The notes under the pieces are model-generated. The model had not been told where the DNA came from. It made no database searches and saw only the letters and a program-made list of their open reading frames with translations. A stretch of DNA of 64,000 nucleotides, taken from positions 1,090,017,001 to 1,090,081,000 of the forward strand of contig CM057453.1 in NCBI GenBank assembly GCA_016271365.2. Direction: 5' to 3'. Position numbers and translations under genes: made by a program. The DNA is from Neoceratodus forsteri. Taxonomy: Eukaryota; Chordata; Ceratodontiformes; Ceratodontidae. Position 1 is the first letter of the stretch; each line of letters opens with the position of its first letter. Below are positions 21,135-33,959 of this stretch, piece after piece.

Positions 21135-21860
21135 TTAAAAAAAAAAAAAGTCTAGGACAGTATCTAAGTTTGGTGCATGTTTACCTTGTGTCCAGTTTAC
21201 CTTGGCCAGTGTTTCGAGAAGTAATTCCTCATTAAAATTTGAGTAATTCTGTGCCCAGAAGGTTCTGGGAGGTGGGGTGCGGAAGCTATTCTTCCATATT
21301 CTGGGTGTTGGTGAGTGGTCGCTAAGGGAATCTGTAAGGATTCCTACCAGTTTAGAGTTGTCAGGATTGGGGGCCAGGATCCATTCTAACGTGGAGTGAT
21401 TTCCTGTTTTCATGTTTAGCCTTGTGTTTTCACGGATCAGTTGTGATAGGTTAACCTCCAAAAGGAGTTTTTTAGCTCCTTGTTCAGGTGGGGTCCCCAG
21501 TGTATATTAAAGTTGCTTAATATTATTTTCTCCCCACAGGGGAGGTCAGGTGGAAAGGTTATAAGGGAATTTAGGGCAGCTGTGGCCACCTTGGGAGGGT
21601 TGTATATGCATCCTATAGTCAGGGATTCGGATCTGCCCAATAGTAAGGCGATGAATAGAGCTTCCCAGCTGGTATTGTGTAAGGCAGGCCAGCATTATCA
21701 GGTGGGAGGCATTTAGAGAGGATTTAACATAAATTAGAACTCCTCCCCCTTTATGCATGTATATGCTCAGATGGTTACATCAACCAGTCAAAACATTAAG
21801 GTTGGCTTCCTTTAGAATTCCATGTTCGTTATCAAGTTTCTTTAAAAACTACAAAGAAGA
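21135..21860 (-). pseudogene. LINE B AP endonuclease
   Basis: Minus-strand frames read KGGGVLIYVKSSLNASHL, GCIYNPPKVATAALN (the YRPP-like block), IILSNFNIHWGPH (from the family's GDFNIHW) and, in the next frame, LTDSLSDHSPTPRIW with the terminal SDH. The first metal-binding block (TETWL region) is not seen. Frameshifts at about 21.55 and 21.45 kb break it. Confidence 0.85.
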
Positions 21861-21956
21861 AAAACAAGTATATATGGGATCATTTTTAAGCTGAGGTCCC
21901 CCACACATTCTAAGACCTTACTGCTTTGAGGCTGCAACGTTGAGGGTCAGTTTTCA

Positions 21957-22015
21957 GTACAGATAATGTGCCCTCAGCCAATGGAGGACACTGGTTGAGG
22001 ACACATAATCTGTAC
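21957..22015. repeat. Short hairpin
   Basis: Arms of about 27 bases: 'gtacagataatgtgccctc' pairs with the complement of 'gaggacacataatctgtac', with a short loop. Probably the core of a small foldback element; nothing else around it is recognised. Confidence 0.65.
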
Positions 22016-25000
22016 CTTCAACATTTTGTGAACTACCTTATGATAGAGAACGGAAAGGATAGCAAGATCAACAAGGACAGGCTTAGAGGTGCCTGTAACT
22101 GAGACGATGATACAGATATGATGAGCTAAAGTAAAAATAGCCTGAGGCAGCCAGTAAGGTAAGTTTTAAAGAGGCCATGCCTTGTGTGAGCTCTGGATTA
22201 ACTCAAGTTTCTTAAAACAGCCCTTTATTTTTTTGGTTTGACAAATTTGAGGGAAAAAGCCTGCAGGGAACATCTAAATAGAAAGATTTCATAAGACCTA
22301 CAAATCCTAGGATGATGCACGTGCAGGTTCATCACTGCTGCTCTGCTTCCTGGGTAAAGTCCAGATAAATGTATAGGTGCCCCACAGAACACCTTTCTGA
22401 ACCACTCCATTTTTCAGTTGAAATAACTTGGCGGGCGCTAAAAGTTTTGTTTTAAATATGTGTGTGTGTGTCAGTGATTCGTCTCATCCAACAAACTATC
22501 CTCAGCTTTGGTCTCTTTGGTAATTTGAAATTGAAATATTTCATCTTAAGATTTTGTGCATAAATGCGACACTGGTCTGTTGGAAATGGCAGCAGTCCCT
22601 TTGTGCCAGCATGGCTGAAGGGTTTATCAGTGCTGCTAAGTGCATTTCAGAAACAGATTCTCTTTTCGTTTGTCTCTGTTTACAAGAGACAAAAGGTTTG
22701 CTCACTTGATTTGGGGATTTATCTGTAAAGGGTTCCCCTCGTGAAAACATTGTTTGCCTTTGGTCATTCTGCAGATGTGTCCTGTATGCAGTGAGTGCAG
22801 GATGTGTACCAGTAACTTTTGGATGGGTCATTTTGAACCCTCTTCAGGAGTATATCAAGATGCTGTGTAGTGTGGTAAACATTTGCATTATTAATGTTTT
22901 CTTAAATACTATTTGGTCTTCCAGCTCTGTCAGTCCTGGCAGCCAGTATAGGGAGATGTCATTCTGTGGTGCGTCAGCCAGCCATTTTTTTTTTCTCCCC
23001 ATTCTGACAATTTCTCTACCTTGTTAAAGTGAAGAATAGCTACTGTAGCTATCTAGGTAGAAGTAGGCTTTTGAATATAAATGACAGTTGATCCCATTTT
23101 GTTTGGCCATTTTGAAATGTAATCTCAGATTCCATTGCATTCTTAGAAGTATACACACATTTACGTAAATATAGCATTTAATAAAGAGGTTTTTTTTTTT
23201 TTTTTGTTTGTTTTTTACTGGAAAACATCTTAAGTGCATAATATAGAAATGATCCCTTCTGGATTAAGTATCGTCTTCTAGTAAATTCTCTTTAGGAACA
23301 TTTGTTGAATAATGAGCTTGGTTTGAGCGATTTACTCTTATCTTGACTGATGCCTTGCTTGGAATTATTCACTGAGACCTAGTTCTGTAGTATAATTGCC
23401 TGAAAAATAGAAAAAAGTTGATGCGTTTTAAAGGGATAGATTCAGTTTAGCATGTATGCTTGTTTGATAGTCAATTCCAGGTTTTATTAACTGAAAGGCT
23501 GCTTCATGCCATGTCGTCATCAGGAATTTGGGATTTTTAACCAGATGTTCATCAGCTTGGTGACTCCATTTCTTTGGCAGAACAGAACCAGAGGTGATTT
23601 TATGGAGTGTCCTTTGTAAGTACAGTGCAAACTTTGGAAAGGTGGAAGTACAGCAAATATATTTTTGTTTGTTTGTTAAAGGCCAGAAACAAACACTGTT
23701 GCCATTTAGCTCTGCAGAAAGGGAGTTCCAGATTACTTCGAGATTATTAGGTTTGTACAGGCACTGCAGTTAAAGAAGGACAAAGGGTTTGGTTGGAGTT
23801 AGTGGAGCTGTTCTCCCCATCAGTGGCTCACAGAAAGATGAAGAAACAGGAATATATGTCTCCTCACAGCTGAGGTTGCTGATACCCAATAGCTGCACTG
23901 GACAGGAAATAAAACATATGAATGTGATGCTATATATACAGTCTTATATCCAAGGTAATGGATTCCTAAAGCTGGCTATCACTAAGATCTGGAAATTGAG
24001 TCTGCCTGTTTTTCGGGCTGTGTATATCTTTTCCATTCCATGGACTGAGTATTGTTAATCACTAAGAAGCAGTACTGACACAGGCTAGGCTTCCCCTAGA
24101 ATTTTTCTTTGAGCTGTTGTGACTGAAGTAACTTAAAATGGTTAGCAACACAAAATTTATTTAAATGGTAGTCACATGTGTGATCCAAAGAATACATAAT
24201 TTTTATATATGGCAGATACTCTGAGCTGAAGGCATAGATGACATACTGGTTGGAAATACCCTTAGTTACTTGGGAAGTTTGTTAGGTTTTGTTTGTATGT
24301 CGAATGGCTAGCAGAAATATGATGTGAATTGTTCTACTGGATTATGTTGCAGTCTGACTAATGACATTGTGATAAATGTCAATTTCACAGTATGTACATA
24401 CGTGTTACTGAAAGGTCCAAATTCTTGATGGATTTCTTTAATGACATGGCCTCAAAATTGTAGCATATGTGGCTTATAGGCACCGGAGTAAGAATTGATT
24501 TTTAAGTTGTCACTCATTTTTTCCAAGCTGGTAGTAACTCTCTTTTTTCTGTGTAGATAGAAGCTTTACTAGTCATTCTGATTGGAAGTGCAGGGGAGAA
24601 GACCAAATAATTTGGTGTGGCATACCTTCTGCTTCAACTTGCTGGTTTTGCATTAGCCAGGTGAAGTTTGTGGAGGAACCAGGCTGGAGCTTGTGACAGT
24701 TACAAATGCCCTGGACTCTGGATATCAGACCCTTAATTGGAGCCCGAGAGGTTATCTAAACATATGCATTTTTCATTCCAAATCTATTATGTGCATTGTT
24801 GCTAACCTTTTATATTTGTATGAAATTGGGGCATTGGAGGACTATGGACTAGAGTAACTAATGTAGCTAGTATGCTACTCTAGTTATGCTTCTTAGGGTT
24901 TGGTAGTACAGTTTTTTATGTATATATATATATATGTATGTGTGTGTGTATGTATGTATGTATGTATATATGTATATATAATTTTAATCAATTTGTTTGA

Positions 25001-28000
25001 GTTTAGGAGCATTTGCCCCCACACCGTCTTTTCTTTGGTGGTGGTGGTTGTTTTTTCTCATTTTGTTTAACCATGGGTTTTGGGGAGATGAAGCCCAAAT
25101 TCATATAAACTGATTACAAAAAAAGTTGCAGCCATACCATTTCACCCTAAGTAGCGCAACTTGTGTAGCATACCGCTGTGTTATGCTAGTTGTACAGCAG
25201 GTCGTAGTCTTCCACTATTGCCAAAATTGACTGTAGAAGACATCCCAGAAATTAAAGCCAGAAACGGTTCTTAAACTGTAATAAAATGTGCAAAATAAGC
25301 CACTGGTGGTTTCTTCTGCATAGAGGCAATGTCTGTAAACTTTACTGGTAGTGGTTTCCATTAAATGATGCCTATAGTTATTTCACAGAATGTTAAATGC
25401 ATTGGTTGCCACGATAGCAGGAGATCAACAGATCAACACAGTGAACCCTGAAGTCTAGTGTTCTGATGGTCCAGTGTAGGAATTTGCCTTCAGAGAAAGG
25501 GAGATCAATATTCTTTGGGAGTTTACTTCCTTAATGGGAGAGCAGTGTTTCATTTTTCTGAGTTTGTGTTTTGGTTATCTGCTTGTATGAATGTTAGTGA
25601 AGAAGGATCACATTTGAAACCTAAAGACAGACCAAGTGAAAAATAAATGAACAAATGGCAGATTTTAAGTCCAGCCCTTTATTCTAACCAATGCTCAGTA
25701 TTTGGGGAAATGTTTTAGAAAGGGTTCTGTTTCTGACAATTTAGTCATGATTAAATTGGGGACTGCCCACTACTGTACGACATCCAGGAAAAAGAAGGGA
25801 AACTCTGTCCCTCTAAACAAAGAAGGGGAACAGGGGCTCTCCTTAATTTAAGCATTAGTCAGACCTCCTAAAAGTATGGAATGAGTGTGCTCAAACCCCT
25901 GTACATTTATCCTGGCAAAAAGACTGCACAATCCCATTTACCAATTTAATGGTGCCAAAAAAAATAGAACAAAACCTTCAGATGCAAAACTGAGTCGGTG
26001 TCGTAACACACCATAGTCAGTCTTCAATTCGGAGTTACAAGACATAAACTTCTTTGGGTTAGAAACAGGCTAGCCCCATCACCCTTGCTGCTTTGAAATG
26101 TATTTTATGGCCTTGCCCCACCAAAAGGGGCCATGCACTCTTAATAATCTACTAGTTGATTGTGTTTCCTTTCCCTGGTAATACATTATGTTGGAAATTA
26201 CAAAGATCTGATTGATTTTCTACCATTTTTTGTGGTAGAACCTTTTGTCTTCTTAAGTTCAGTTCAGTAAGTTTGTTGAGCGACTCATTACAAGTCTTTT
26301 CAAGTAAAAAGGAATATCTGATAGATAAAAATTACAAAATGCAACATACCAATTCCACATCTACAAATGTGATGGCTAGGATGCAATACAGAAATGCTGC
26401 AGAATATCACAGAATGCTGCAGTTTACTGCCTGGGTCATTGCAGGTCATTGGCAATTTAAGCCCTTTTGTCATGCAGGATTTTGTGACATGTCATTACTG
26501 CAAGTTACTGCGCTTCATCGTGTCTGACTCGACTGTAGACATACAGTATTTATTTAAAGTGATTGCTTTTGCTAATAACGCAACAACATGGTGGGTGGGA
26601 TACCAGAATAAAATCGATAGCAATAAAGGGATATTACCAGCTTCTCTCTTATTTCATTGGAGCCTTAATTTCTTTTTATTACTTTAAATTCTGTTTTCAT
26701 TCCATTTGATCCAATTATTCATCCTTAGGGAAGTTGCTTTAGAAAACTCTGCAACAAATCTGCCACCGAGTACAAACAAGATACATCAGATGTGGGTTGC
26801 CCTAAAAACTGTAACATGCTTATAATCTCATGTTTCCCCATAATGGGGCAAAAAGCAAGTTGCCTATAGGGTACATATTAGATGGGCTCTAAAAAGAATA
26901 TTTTATGATATACATTATGAGAGATGGCTCTTACATTTGGAAGGTCTTATCATGCACTATTAGTTGCATTCATAGCTTATTTATCACATCCATCATCATC
27001 TTAAGTTGCAGTGCTGTAGTGTCATTTAAACCCATGACCACTTCATATGGACAGCTAACCTTCTGCAAACGGTCTTGTCAGAGAAGGGTAGTTAATGTTT
27101 CAGGTTAAGATGGGACTTCCGGTGAGTTTTAAAGTGTAGAGTAATGATTATCGTTAAATAGTACCATATGGTAAAGGTTGAGAAGCCAGTTTGCATGCTA
27201 AAATTTCTTTTGACATAAGGAACAAGTTGGAGGTGGATTAGACTTGCATCATTGACATTCACATTTTAAATTAAAACCATATTGCTGTGAAGTTTGGAAA
27301 ATCATCTCGTGTTGACCAGAGTGCCATCGAGGAAGAATGCTGTGCCTAATGTTTACAAACTTCAAGTATGATTTTTCTAATTAGAGGGTATAGTATGGAT
27401 ACCTTAGTGTTCAAGATGATACATCTACCACAGCAAGTTTTTGGTTACTAGTGTTCAGTTCAGTTCAGTCTTGTTTGTTTGACTTGCAGCAGCCGGACCG
27501 TAACAATGACAAATAATTGGTGACTTGTGGGCGATGAATGATGTGGGTGGCATCGGTTCATGGATGCCCTGCTGATATGTTACATAAATCCATTCTTTTC
27601 TGTTATTTGCATACTTAAAAAAAACAAAAAAAAACTTGGCGGTGTTCAAAGTTTTTGTGGTGAAGTTGGATACTTGATTAATTTCAGGCTAGAGCTCCAT
27701 CAGTATTGACATGTGTTCATAGAACTTTTACTGATGGGGTTCGTCTGAGTGTGATTCAGAAGTTTACCATTTTCAGAGGATGTGCAGTCTTAGTTATCTA
27801 GGTTTGACTGCTGGAGCTAATAACCAAGCCCCATATACATATGTACTATAGCGACTATAGTATATGTAAATGGCAATTCAAAAGTATGGTATTTCTGTTC
27901 TTTTTTTTATGGTTACTTCTTAAAACGTTTGACCTGAAAACTAGCCTCCAGTAGTACTGTGATTCAGAAATGAAAGGGTGCTGTCCTCAGTGCTTGTTGC

Positions 28001-28344
28001 TGTGTGGGTGTTGAGAGGTTGTGATTTGCCTTCAGCTATTTTTGAGAAGTTGGATGCCTACTGTAATTTAAACTGGTCTTATCTTAGTGTCTCTCTCTGA
28101 GGTAGTGAAGTATAACTTTAAATATGTAGAGATGGTTGCAGTGGCTTAGTTGTCTATATATACCCTATCCAGTTTCTTAAAAAGAATAATATTCTTTTCT
28201 TATTTTGTGTTCTGCTGGAAGTACTCCTTATAGGTGTCATCAGTATTACTGTTTTATGTAGCAGTTATATTGTAAACTGAATGTCCCAACTTAGAGGCAT
28301 CATTTACTGTTAGGTCCTTATATTTATATATTTTGACAGCATGG
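22016..28344. other. Repeat-poor region without recognised genes
   Basis: About 6.3 kb of AT-rich sequence in which I find no LINE, SINE or gene. A (TA/TG)-rich microsatellite lies at 24917-24981 and T-runs at 22984-22994 and 23190-23206. A faint WNSL motif on the minus strand near 23.71 kb is too weak to call a LINE. Open frames lack domain signatures. It may be intronic or intergenic host DNA. Confidence 0.4.
24917..24981. repeat. TA/TG/TATG microsatellite
   Basis: About 65 bases of alternating pyrimidine-purine repeats: (TA)n, (TG)n, (TATG)n and (TA)n again. Confidence 0.95.
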
Positions 28345-28435
28345 AGGCCGGAATCACACACACGTCAATTAATTTGTCCCAGACCACACAGGGAGTCGGT
28401 GGCTAACCTGGGATTTGAACCCTTGTCGTTAATCT
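28345..28435 (-). mobile_element. MIR/CORE-like SINE fragment
   Basis: The phrase 'accacacagggagtcggtgg' followed by 'ctgggatttgaaccc' is the reverse complement of the MIR/CORE-SINE core and tRNA-like B box. Only the middle survives; it is an ancient relic. Confidence 0.75.
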
Positions 28436-28559
28436 GGAAGAGTATGTATGGCTTTGTGGTTGTCATTGAGAGTAACGGTAGGTAAAGTGCTCTTGTAAAG
28501 CATGTGAAAGTATATTATCTACCTAGAATTGCTTAGCTGAGATGTAGCATCTTAGTTAC

Positions 28560-28715
28560 CTGGGAATTCTGTTTCTACCCATTTATGACACTGGGAAAAC
28601 TAAAGCACTGGGAGGCCAAGTAACTTGTTCACGGTCATACAGCAAATCAGTAGCTATAGTGTGGTTTTAGCCTAGGATGCCTTTCTTTGCTCTTACCACT
28701 GGACCATGCTGCTTC
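28560..28715 (-). mobile_element. MIR-like SINE
   Basis: Read on the minus strand it has the order of a MIR: 'agcagcatggtccagtgg' head with an A-box-like segment, then 'gctgtatgaccgtgaacaag' in the core, then 'gttttcccagtgtcataaat' towards the 3' end. A degraded tRNA-derived SINE of the CORE superfamily. No target duplication is visible. Confidence 0.85.
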
Positions 28716-28990
28716 AGAGGGTCAAAAAAAAATCTTGAATGTAGCAGTTTCCCAATTACTGGAGAGAGACATTCCAGTTAGATGTACTAGAAATGGAGAA
28801 GGGTTTGCCTGCCTGGTTAGAAGCAAAAGTGTGTTTCCAAGTTGGGAACTTTATTGGAGCAAAATAACATTCTGCCTTTTAAGAAGTAAGGTGATAGATG
28901 GATATGACCTGAGGTTTCATAGGAGCTAACAAGTTTGCTAATGGATACTATTTGAAGCTCTTGTGTTTTCCTTTTAAATTCTACTGGAAA

Positions 28991-29064
28991 GGAACACCAA
29001 AAGTAATCATGTTAAGGTGTAGATTTATAAATCTGCACCTTAACCTAATCAGTTTTGGCGTTCC
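28991..29064. repeat. Loopless palindrome
   Basis: Two 37-base arms meet at 29027/29028 with no loop. The inner 17 bases of each arm pair with one mismatch ('gttaaggtgtagattta' against 'taaatctgcaccttaac'), and pairing continues outward with about six more mismatches to 'ggaac' and 'gttcc'. A palindromic MITE core is the likely origin. Confidence 0.8.
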
Positions 29065-30740
29065 ATTGTAACAGCTTAATCACAGTGTAAAGGTTAGTGT
29101 AAGAAACCCATAAAATGAAACAGTCAGGGTTATCCTTAGTAGGTTGACTAGCTTCTAGATTCTGACAAGCTATCCATATGACACAGGGCAGTTAAAATGT
29201 GTGACATCTGTGCCAAAATCCCAACCCCATAGAATCGACCAGTAGAAAATGGAACTGCCTTGGTAATTGGGTTATTTTGCTGTCTGAACGAGGAGCTATG
29301 AAATGGTGCCTTCAGATCTGCAGAGCCAGCAGTCCTATTACTGCTGTGACGCAGGAGATAATTCAGTTGGGCAAGCAGCAGCAGCATCATGGGGGTGGTT
29401 CCTCATCACAGGATGTGCAGTGTCAACATGAAGCATTGTAGCTGGCAGAAAGAAGGAAAGCAGCCATTTCATGCCAGCACACTGCAGCCAAATGGATGTC
29501 TGCTTGTGTGTCCTCTGGGCTTTTATGTTGATTTTCAGATTATAAATCCTGTAGACTTGTGAATTGTTGACAACAGGTTTTAGCCAGACATTTGTCAAAA
29601 GCACTCTCTTTCCTACTTTTCTCTCTCTCCCCCCACCCAATTATGTATAGAAGGCACACATGGAAAGAATGTCCAGTTTTCCAGATGAGCTCTGCAGAGG
29701 TCTGATGAGAAGTGAAAGCAGTGTCCTGGAAGGATGAAAGCCTTAGTGTCTTTAGCTTCATAGTTTGCATGGTTTGTGTTCACTACAAGGCTAAAAAATG
29801 CAGTTTGACAAGAATAGTTACTATCTTGAGTAAAATGGTGCTGGGAGACTAGAACAGCACTTATCATGGTGCTCACAAGAAATTGAGACTGGAATCCAGT
29901 GTGGAGACCTTTGTTATCAAGAAGCGGGGCCTATTATAGTCAGACGCCAGCTGTCATTGTTTTTGTCTTTTGTCATTCCAGATCAGCCACTGTGATGCAA
30001 AATCCCTCTGAATTGTTTGGTGGTGCTTCTTCATTTTCCTCAGTACTGCAAGACTGGGAGCAAATTTATCTTGTTATATATAAAATACCTATATTTCTGT
30101 GTTGAATGGTGAGAGCACAGCTCCCTTTTTTTTTTTCTCTTTCTTTCTTTCTTTACTGGCTTGGCCTTGACAGTAGGTTGAAATCCTGAAGTTTGACATT
30201 ACCATTAATTTAGTGATTTCTGTGTAATTGTAAGGATGGCTGGCTATTGAGAGCAGATGCTGGTCACCAAAATAAGAGAAGGGCTCTTCAGAATGCATGG
30301 CTGCTGTTAAAAGTTTCATTTTTTTTTAATGAGCACCATTAAGGGGTAATAACCAGGATAGACAGATTCCTTTATTTTCAGACTACCATGTTACTGGTAC
30401 AGGTTTTCATTACCATAGCATGTGCCTCATATTTTGCAGCAGAGCAGAAAAAGGAAAATGTAGCAACAGTAGTGAGTGGTAAAATAAGTTCAGGTCATTC
30501 TAGTGAGTTTATATATAAAAAAAAAAAGTCCACTGCATTTTGGATGAAGATAAAAATATGTCAGTGGATATGTCTGAAATGGTGTCTTTAATATTTGGTA
30601 AACTGGTACCTCTGTACTTTTGCAAACATATGAACACACAAAAAATTAGAACAGGTGGAGACTGGATGCCCATTGAGACCACCCCCAAGTCTTGGTGGTG
30701 CTACCTGTTTACCTTTTCCTCCTGCAAGTGTACCTCTTAA
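29065..30740. other. Unassigned sequence
   Basis: No gene or repeat family recognised. Contains T/CTTT-rich low complexity at 30123-30153. Overlapping frames at 29.3-29.9 kb have no domain signature. Confidence 0.4.
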
Positions 30741-32084
30741 ACTCTTCTCTCAGATGCATGTCCTGTTCACTCAGGAGTTCCTCAAGGCTCCATTCTTGGG
30801 CCACTTCTTTTTAGCCTCTTTCTGAATGATCTTCCACAATCATGTCCAGCACAAATCCTCCTCTGTGCTGACGATGCCGTCATCCTCTCCATTCACAAAG
30901 ATATGAGCCACCTTGAAAAGAATCTACAGCTTGCCCTCACCTCGATTGAAACTTGGTTTAGTGCACATAAATTGGTTCTCAACTACAAAAAAAACAAGTC
31001 CATGCTCTTCTGCAGCTCGCACAACAAACACAGACTCAGTCCCACCACAATCAAAAAGTGCCTTAGTGCAACCCCCAAACAGGTTCAATCCTTTAAATAT
31101 CTAGTTATTACCATTGATTGTAACCTATCATATGCTACGCACATTGACAACATTACCAAGGCTGCCAACACTCGCATTGGCCCACTCTTCAGGCATAGGC
31201 AATGCCTTACCTCAGATGCCTTTAAGGATTGCAGTACAGAGCTCAGTGATCGACTATGGCCTAATCATCTACGGCTTTGCCTCTGCCACTGCTCTCAGGC
31301 GCATATCCATTGCACTAAACAAAGCTTGCCACCTCATAACCGGCGCCCATTGCCTCACCCACATGTGTGATCTCTATGCACAGACTGGGTGACTTCAATT
31401 TTCAAACCGGATCAAGTACCAAACCTGCCTTATGACAAAGAAAATAACACGAGGCCTTGCTTCCCAGGTGTCCAAGCTCTCCTCTGCCCAGCTCGGACTA
31501 CTTGCATCACCAAGGGCTCTGAATCCTAGCTTCTGCATATATTTTTCGTTTCCGCACCACACAAGGACAAAGATCATTTGTGCACAGAGCTCCCAGCAGA
31601 TTCAGTGGTCTTAACATTGACATCGCCTCAATTGCAAAGCTTGGTCCGTTCAAATCCAGTCTCCGTCACATCCTGTCTACATCTAGCTCCTGTGACTATC
31701 CTTCCTAATTGTTCTCCCCTCTCCTCTTTGCTCTTTCTACCTAGCAAGCCCTCGCCCCCCTCAACTCCCTCTCCCATACACCCATTCATCCTCCATCCTC
31801 CCACCCCCCTTCCCTACCCCCCATAGCCCTTTAATTGATATTTGACAAGTGCCTATGGCCGCACCCCACTAGTGTCTGTCTCCTCCGTACTGTGTCAGCC
31901 CTGTTACCAGACCTCCTCCTGGCATTTTTGCCACTGTATTGAATGTATAAAACTGTATGTAACTGCCTGTAGCCCACTGTTATTCAATGTCTTGTTTGAA
32001 TTGTACCTCGGCTGACGTGGAACTTTTGTAAAAGAGCCTTGGCTCAAAGGTACTTGTAATCCTAGATTCAAATGAAAAAAAAAA
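30741..32084 (+). mobile_element. LINE C, L2/Rex1-like, 5'-truncated
   Basis: Third L2/Rex1-like LINE type. It starts just before RT motif B and reaches an A-rich 3' end at 32075-32084. The 3' UTR contains 'gagccttggctc', a small palindrome just upstream of the tail. Endonuclease and first RT half are absent through 5' truncation. Confidence 0.85.
30760..31400 (+). pseudogene. LINE C reverse transcriptase, C-terminal part
   Basis: Frame reads SGVPQGSILGPLLFSLFLND (motif B) and LLCADDAVILS with the catalytic pair intact (CADD at 30864-30875). TSIETWFSAHKLVLNYKKN and VQSFKYLVITIDCNLSY, the usual post-catalytic landmarks, follow. A frameshift near 31.22 kb moves the C-terminus (IAVQSSVIDYGLIIYGFAS) to another frame. 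Confidence 0.88.
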
Positions 32085-32099
32085 GTGTTACTGAATTAA

Positions 32100-33000
32100 C
32101 TGCACAACTTGGAAGTGAGTTCTAGAGTCCCACCACTGTATGCGAGAAGTAGTACTTCCTTCTCTCACCCCTAAATCGTTCCCAGTGCAGCTGAGTAGTG
32201 TGTCCCCTGGTTGTACTGTATTGGTCTTTTATAATTAGTCCTAGTTCCTTACATAGCTCTCAATTTTTGAAGTACCCATATAGAGCTATTCTATGTCTTC
32301 CTTTATTCTCTGTTTCTCCAGACTAAGCATGTTCAGTGTATTAAGGCTCTCCATTGTCTGTTGGCCAATCGTCATTCTTGCTACTCTTTTCTGAACTCTC
32401 TCCAGCCTGGTCACATTCTCTTTGAGACACAGTTTCTAGAACTGGCAGCAGTATTCCAAATGAGGCCTCACATATGTCCTCAACAATGAAACTACAAGTT
32501 TCTCATGATACTCCTTAGGACTTGTGCTGCCTTTTGCAAAGCTGATTCACTCTAGGGACCCTGTTTGAAAGCTCTGGTTATCACCCCAAGGTCCGTCTCC
32601 TCCTCTGCTTTCTTTAATTCTGTCCCATGTATACAATACCCTCTGGGTTTTCTTCCCTAAATGTAGCTGCCTTGCTTCTCAAACCATAACTGTGTATTAT
32701 GCTTTGTTCTGCTTTTGATGATAATGTGCTTCTTTTGAGTTCCCACTGGCTCCTATTGTCATATGTATGTGTTTGCAACACCCACTGTACTCTCCCAGGT
32801 TGTACCTGTAAATTGGCATTTACTTGCCTAGTGTACCCTACCCAGTAATTAAAAAACAAATAAAACATGTGCACTCCCCCTCATTGAATTAATGTCCTAT
32901 CTATTTGCCCCATCAGCTATCTTGTCCCTTCATATTCCTTTCTCATTATCTGCTGTTCCTCCTAATTTTGTAACATCAGCAAATTTTACAACCCAGTTTT
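32100..33000 (-). mobile_element. Old CR1 fragment with nested LINE tail
   Basis: Minus-strand CR1 remnants flank a short plus-strand insertion. At 32440-32480 the phrase 'ccaaatgaggcctcacatat' is the antisense of a conserved CR1 ORF2 region. At 32950-32990 the reverse complement encodes a trace of the FADDTKLGG block (LKFADVTKLGG). No long frame survives, and divergence is higher than in the other CR1 copies. Boundaries are approximate. Confidence 0.75.
32692..32865 (+). mobile_element. L2/Rex1-like LINE 3'-tail fragment
   Basis: Ends in 'ctcccaggttgtacctgtaa' and 'cctagtgtaccc' before an A-rich stretch, matching the LINE 3' end at about 2.81-2.88 kb. It sits between two pieces of an old minus-strand CR1, so it inserted after that CR1. 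Confidence 0.65.
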
Positions 33001-33959
33001 CTTTTTTTTTTTTTATGCTGTTTTCAGGTAAAATGCACTACTCTGTAACAGAAGCCATGTTTGACCCACAAACTGCAATGTAGATCAGCCTAGATTTAAA
33101 ATATTTCAGTCCTCATTGAAACCTGAAAAAGGTCACTTTCTGTGCATTGTTACAGATAATGAGGTCCCCTCACCCTGTTGTCTACTACCTCCCCACTTGT
33201 CCTCATTATCACTGGAATGCAATATAATACAGCAAGCTGATTTTAACTGTTTTCCTATAGGTGGAACAAGCTTGTACAGATATGTCCAAAAGAAGGAATT
33301 TTACTCATGGCAGACGTGGCACATTTCCAGTGAAGTTAGCAAGCTGCAGCAAGAACTTTTCTTCAAGAAACAAAAACACTTCAACATTACTAGGTTGGCA
33401 ATTTAGGTAATCTATAGAGAGATTCAGGTCAGGAGTTGAGATGATTTTGAGTGCCAAAAACTGCCTGTAGCTGAAGAGCCTTCATGAGGTTGCATTTAAC
33501 TCAAATAAGCCATCCTGTCCTTTATTAAAAAAAAAAAAATCCCACTTACTGTAGACCTTGATAAATGGCATCAGTTAAGATCACAACATTGGATAAGAAT
33601 ATTTTAGTGTTCCCATAAAGCTATGTGACCTTTATCAGCATTTAAAATGTTTCTGTTCATTTCCTTTCCATATGGCTGTGTTGACTGTCCCTGACCAGAA
33701 CTGGTGTTTTTTGTCCTTTTCATTCACCAGCCATGTATTTGGGGGGTGGCAGGCACACTAAAGTCACCTCAGCACAGCCCTTCCCATCCAGCACGAGTGT
33801 CACTTGGCTGACAGTATTTTTCTTAAAATAAGTATTTTTGTAGGTTTATAGCACATAAGCACCCTAGTTCTGTGCATCTTAAAACACAGAATTCAAATGG
33901 TGTTCGAATTCAGCTAATCCATAGGTGTTTTAATATTTTACTTTGTCAGTGGCTAGTCT
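33001..33959. other. Unassigned sequence
   Basis: No gene or transposon recognised apart from T-runs at 33003-33014 and an A-run at 33526-33538. Confidence 0.4.

Larger units (their letters stand above)
19577..21860 (-). mobile_element. LINE B, L2/Rex1-like, truncated
   Basis: A second jockey-superfamily LINE, distinct in sequence from LINE A. It runs from endonuclease (about 21.85 kb) through RT to a C-terminal block and stops at 19577 against LINE A copy 2. No 3' UTR or tail is seen, so its 3' end was lost or replaced. A T-run at 19900-19921 is a slippage expansion inside the coding part. Confidence 0.85.

Noticed and set aside
23640..24000. Possible L2/Rex1-like LINE remnant on the minus strand (WNSL motif)
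   Set aside because: Only one short motif fits; neighbouring landmarks are missing, so it is not called.
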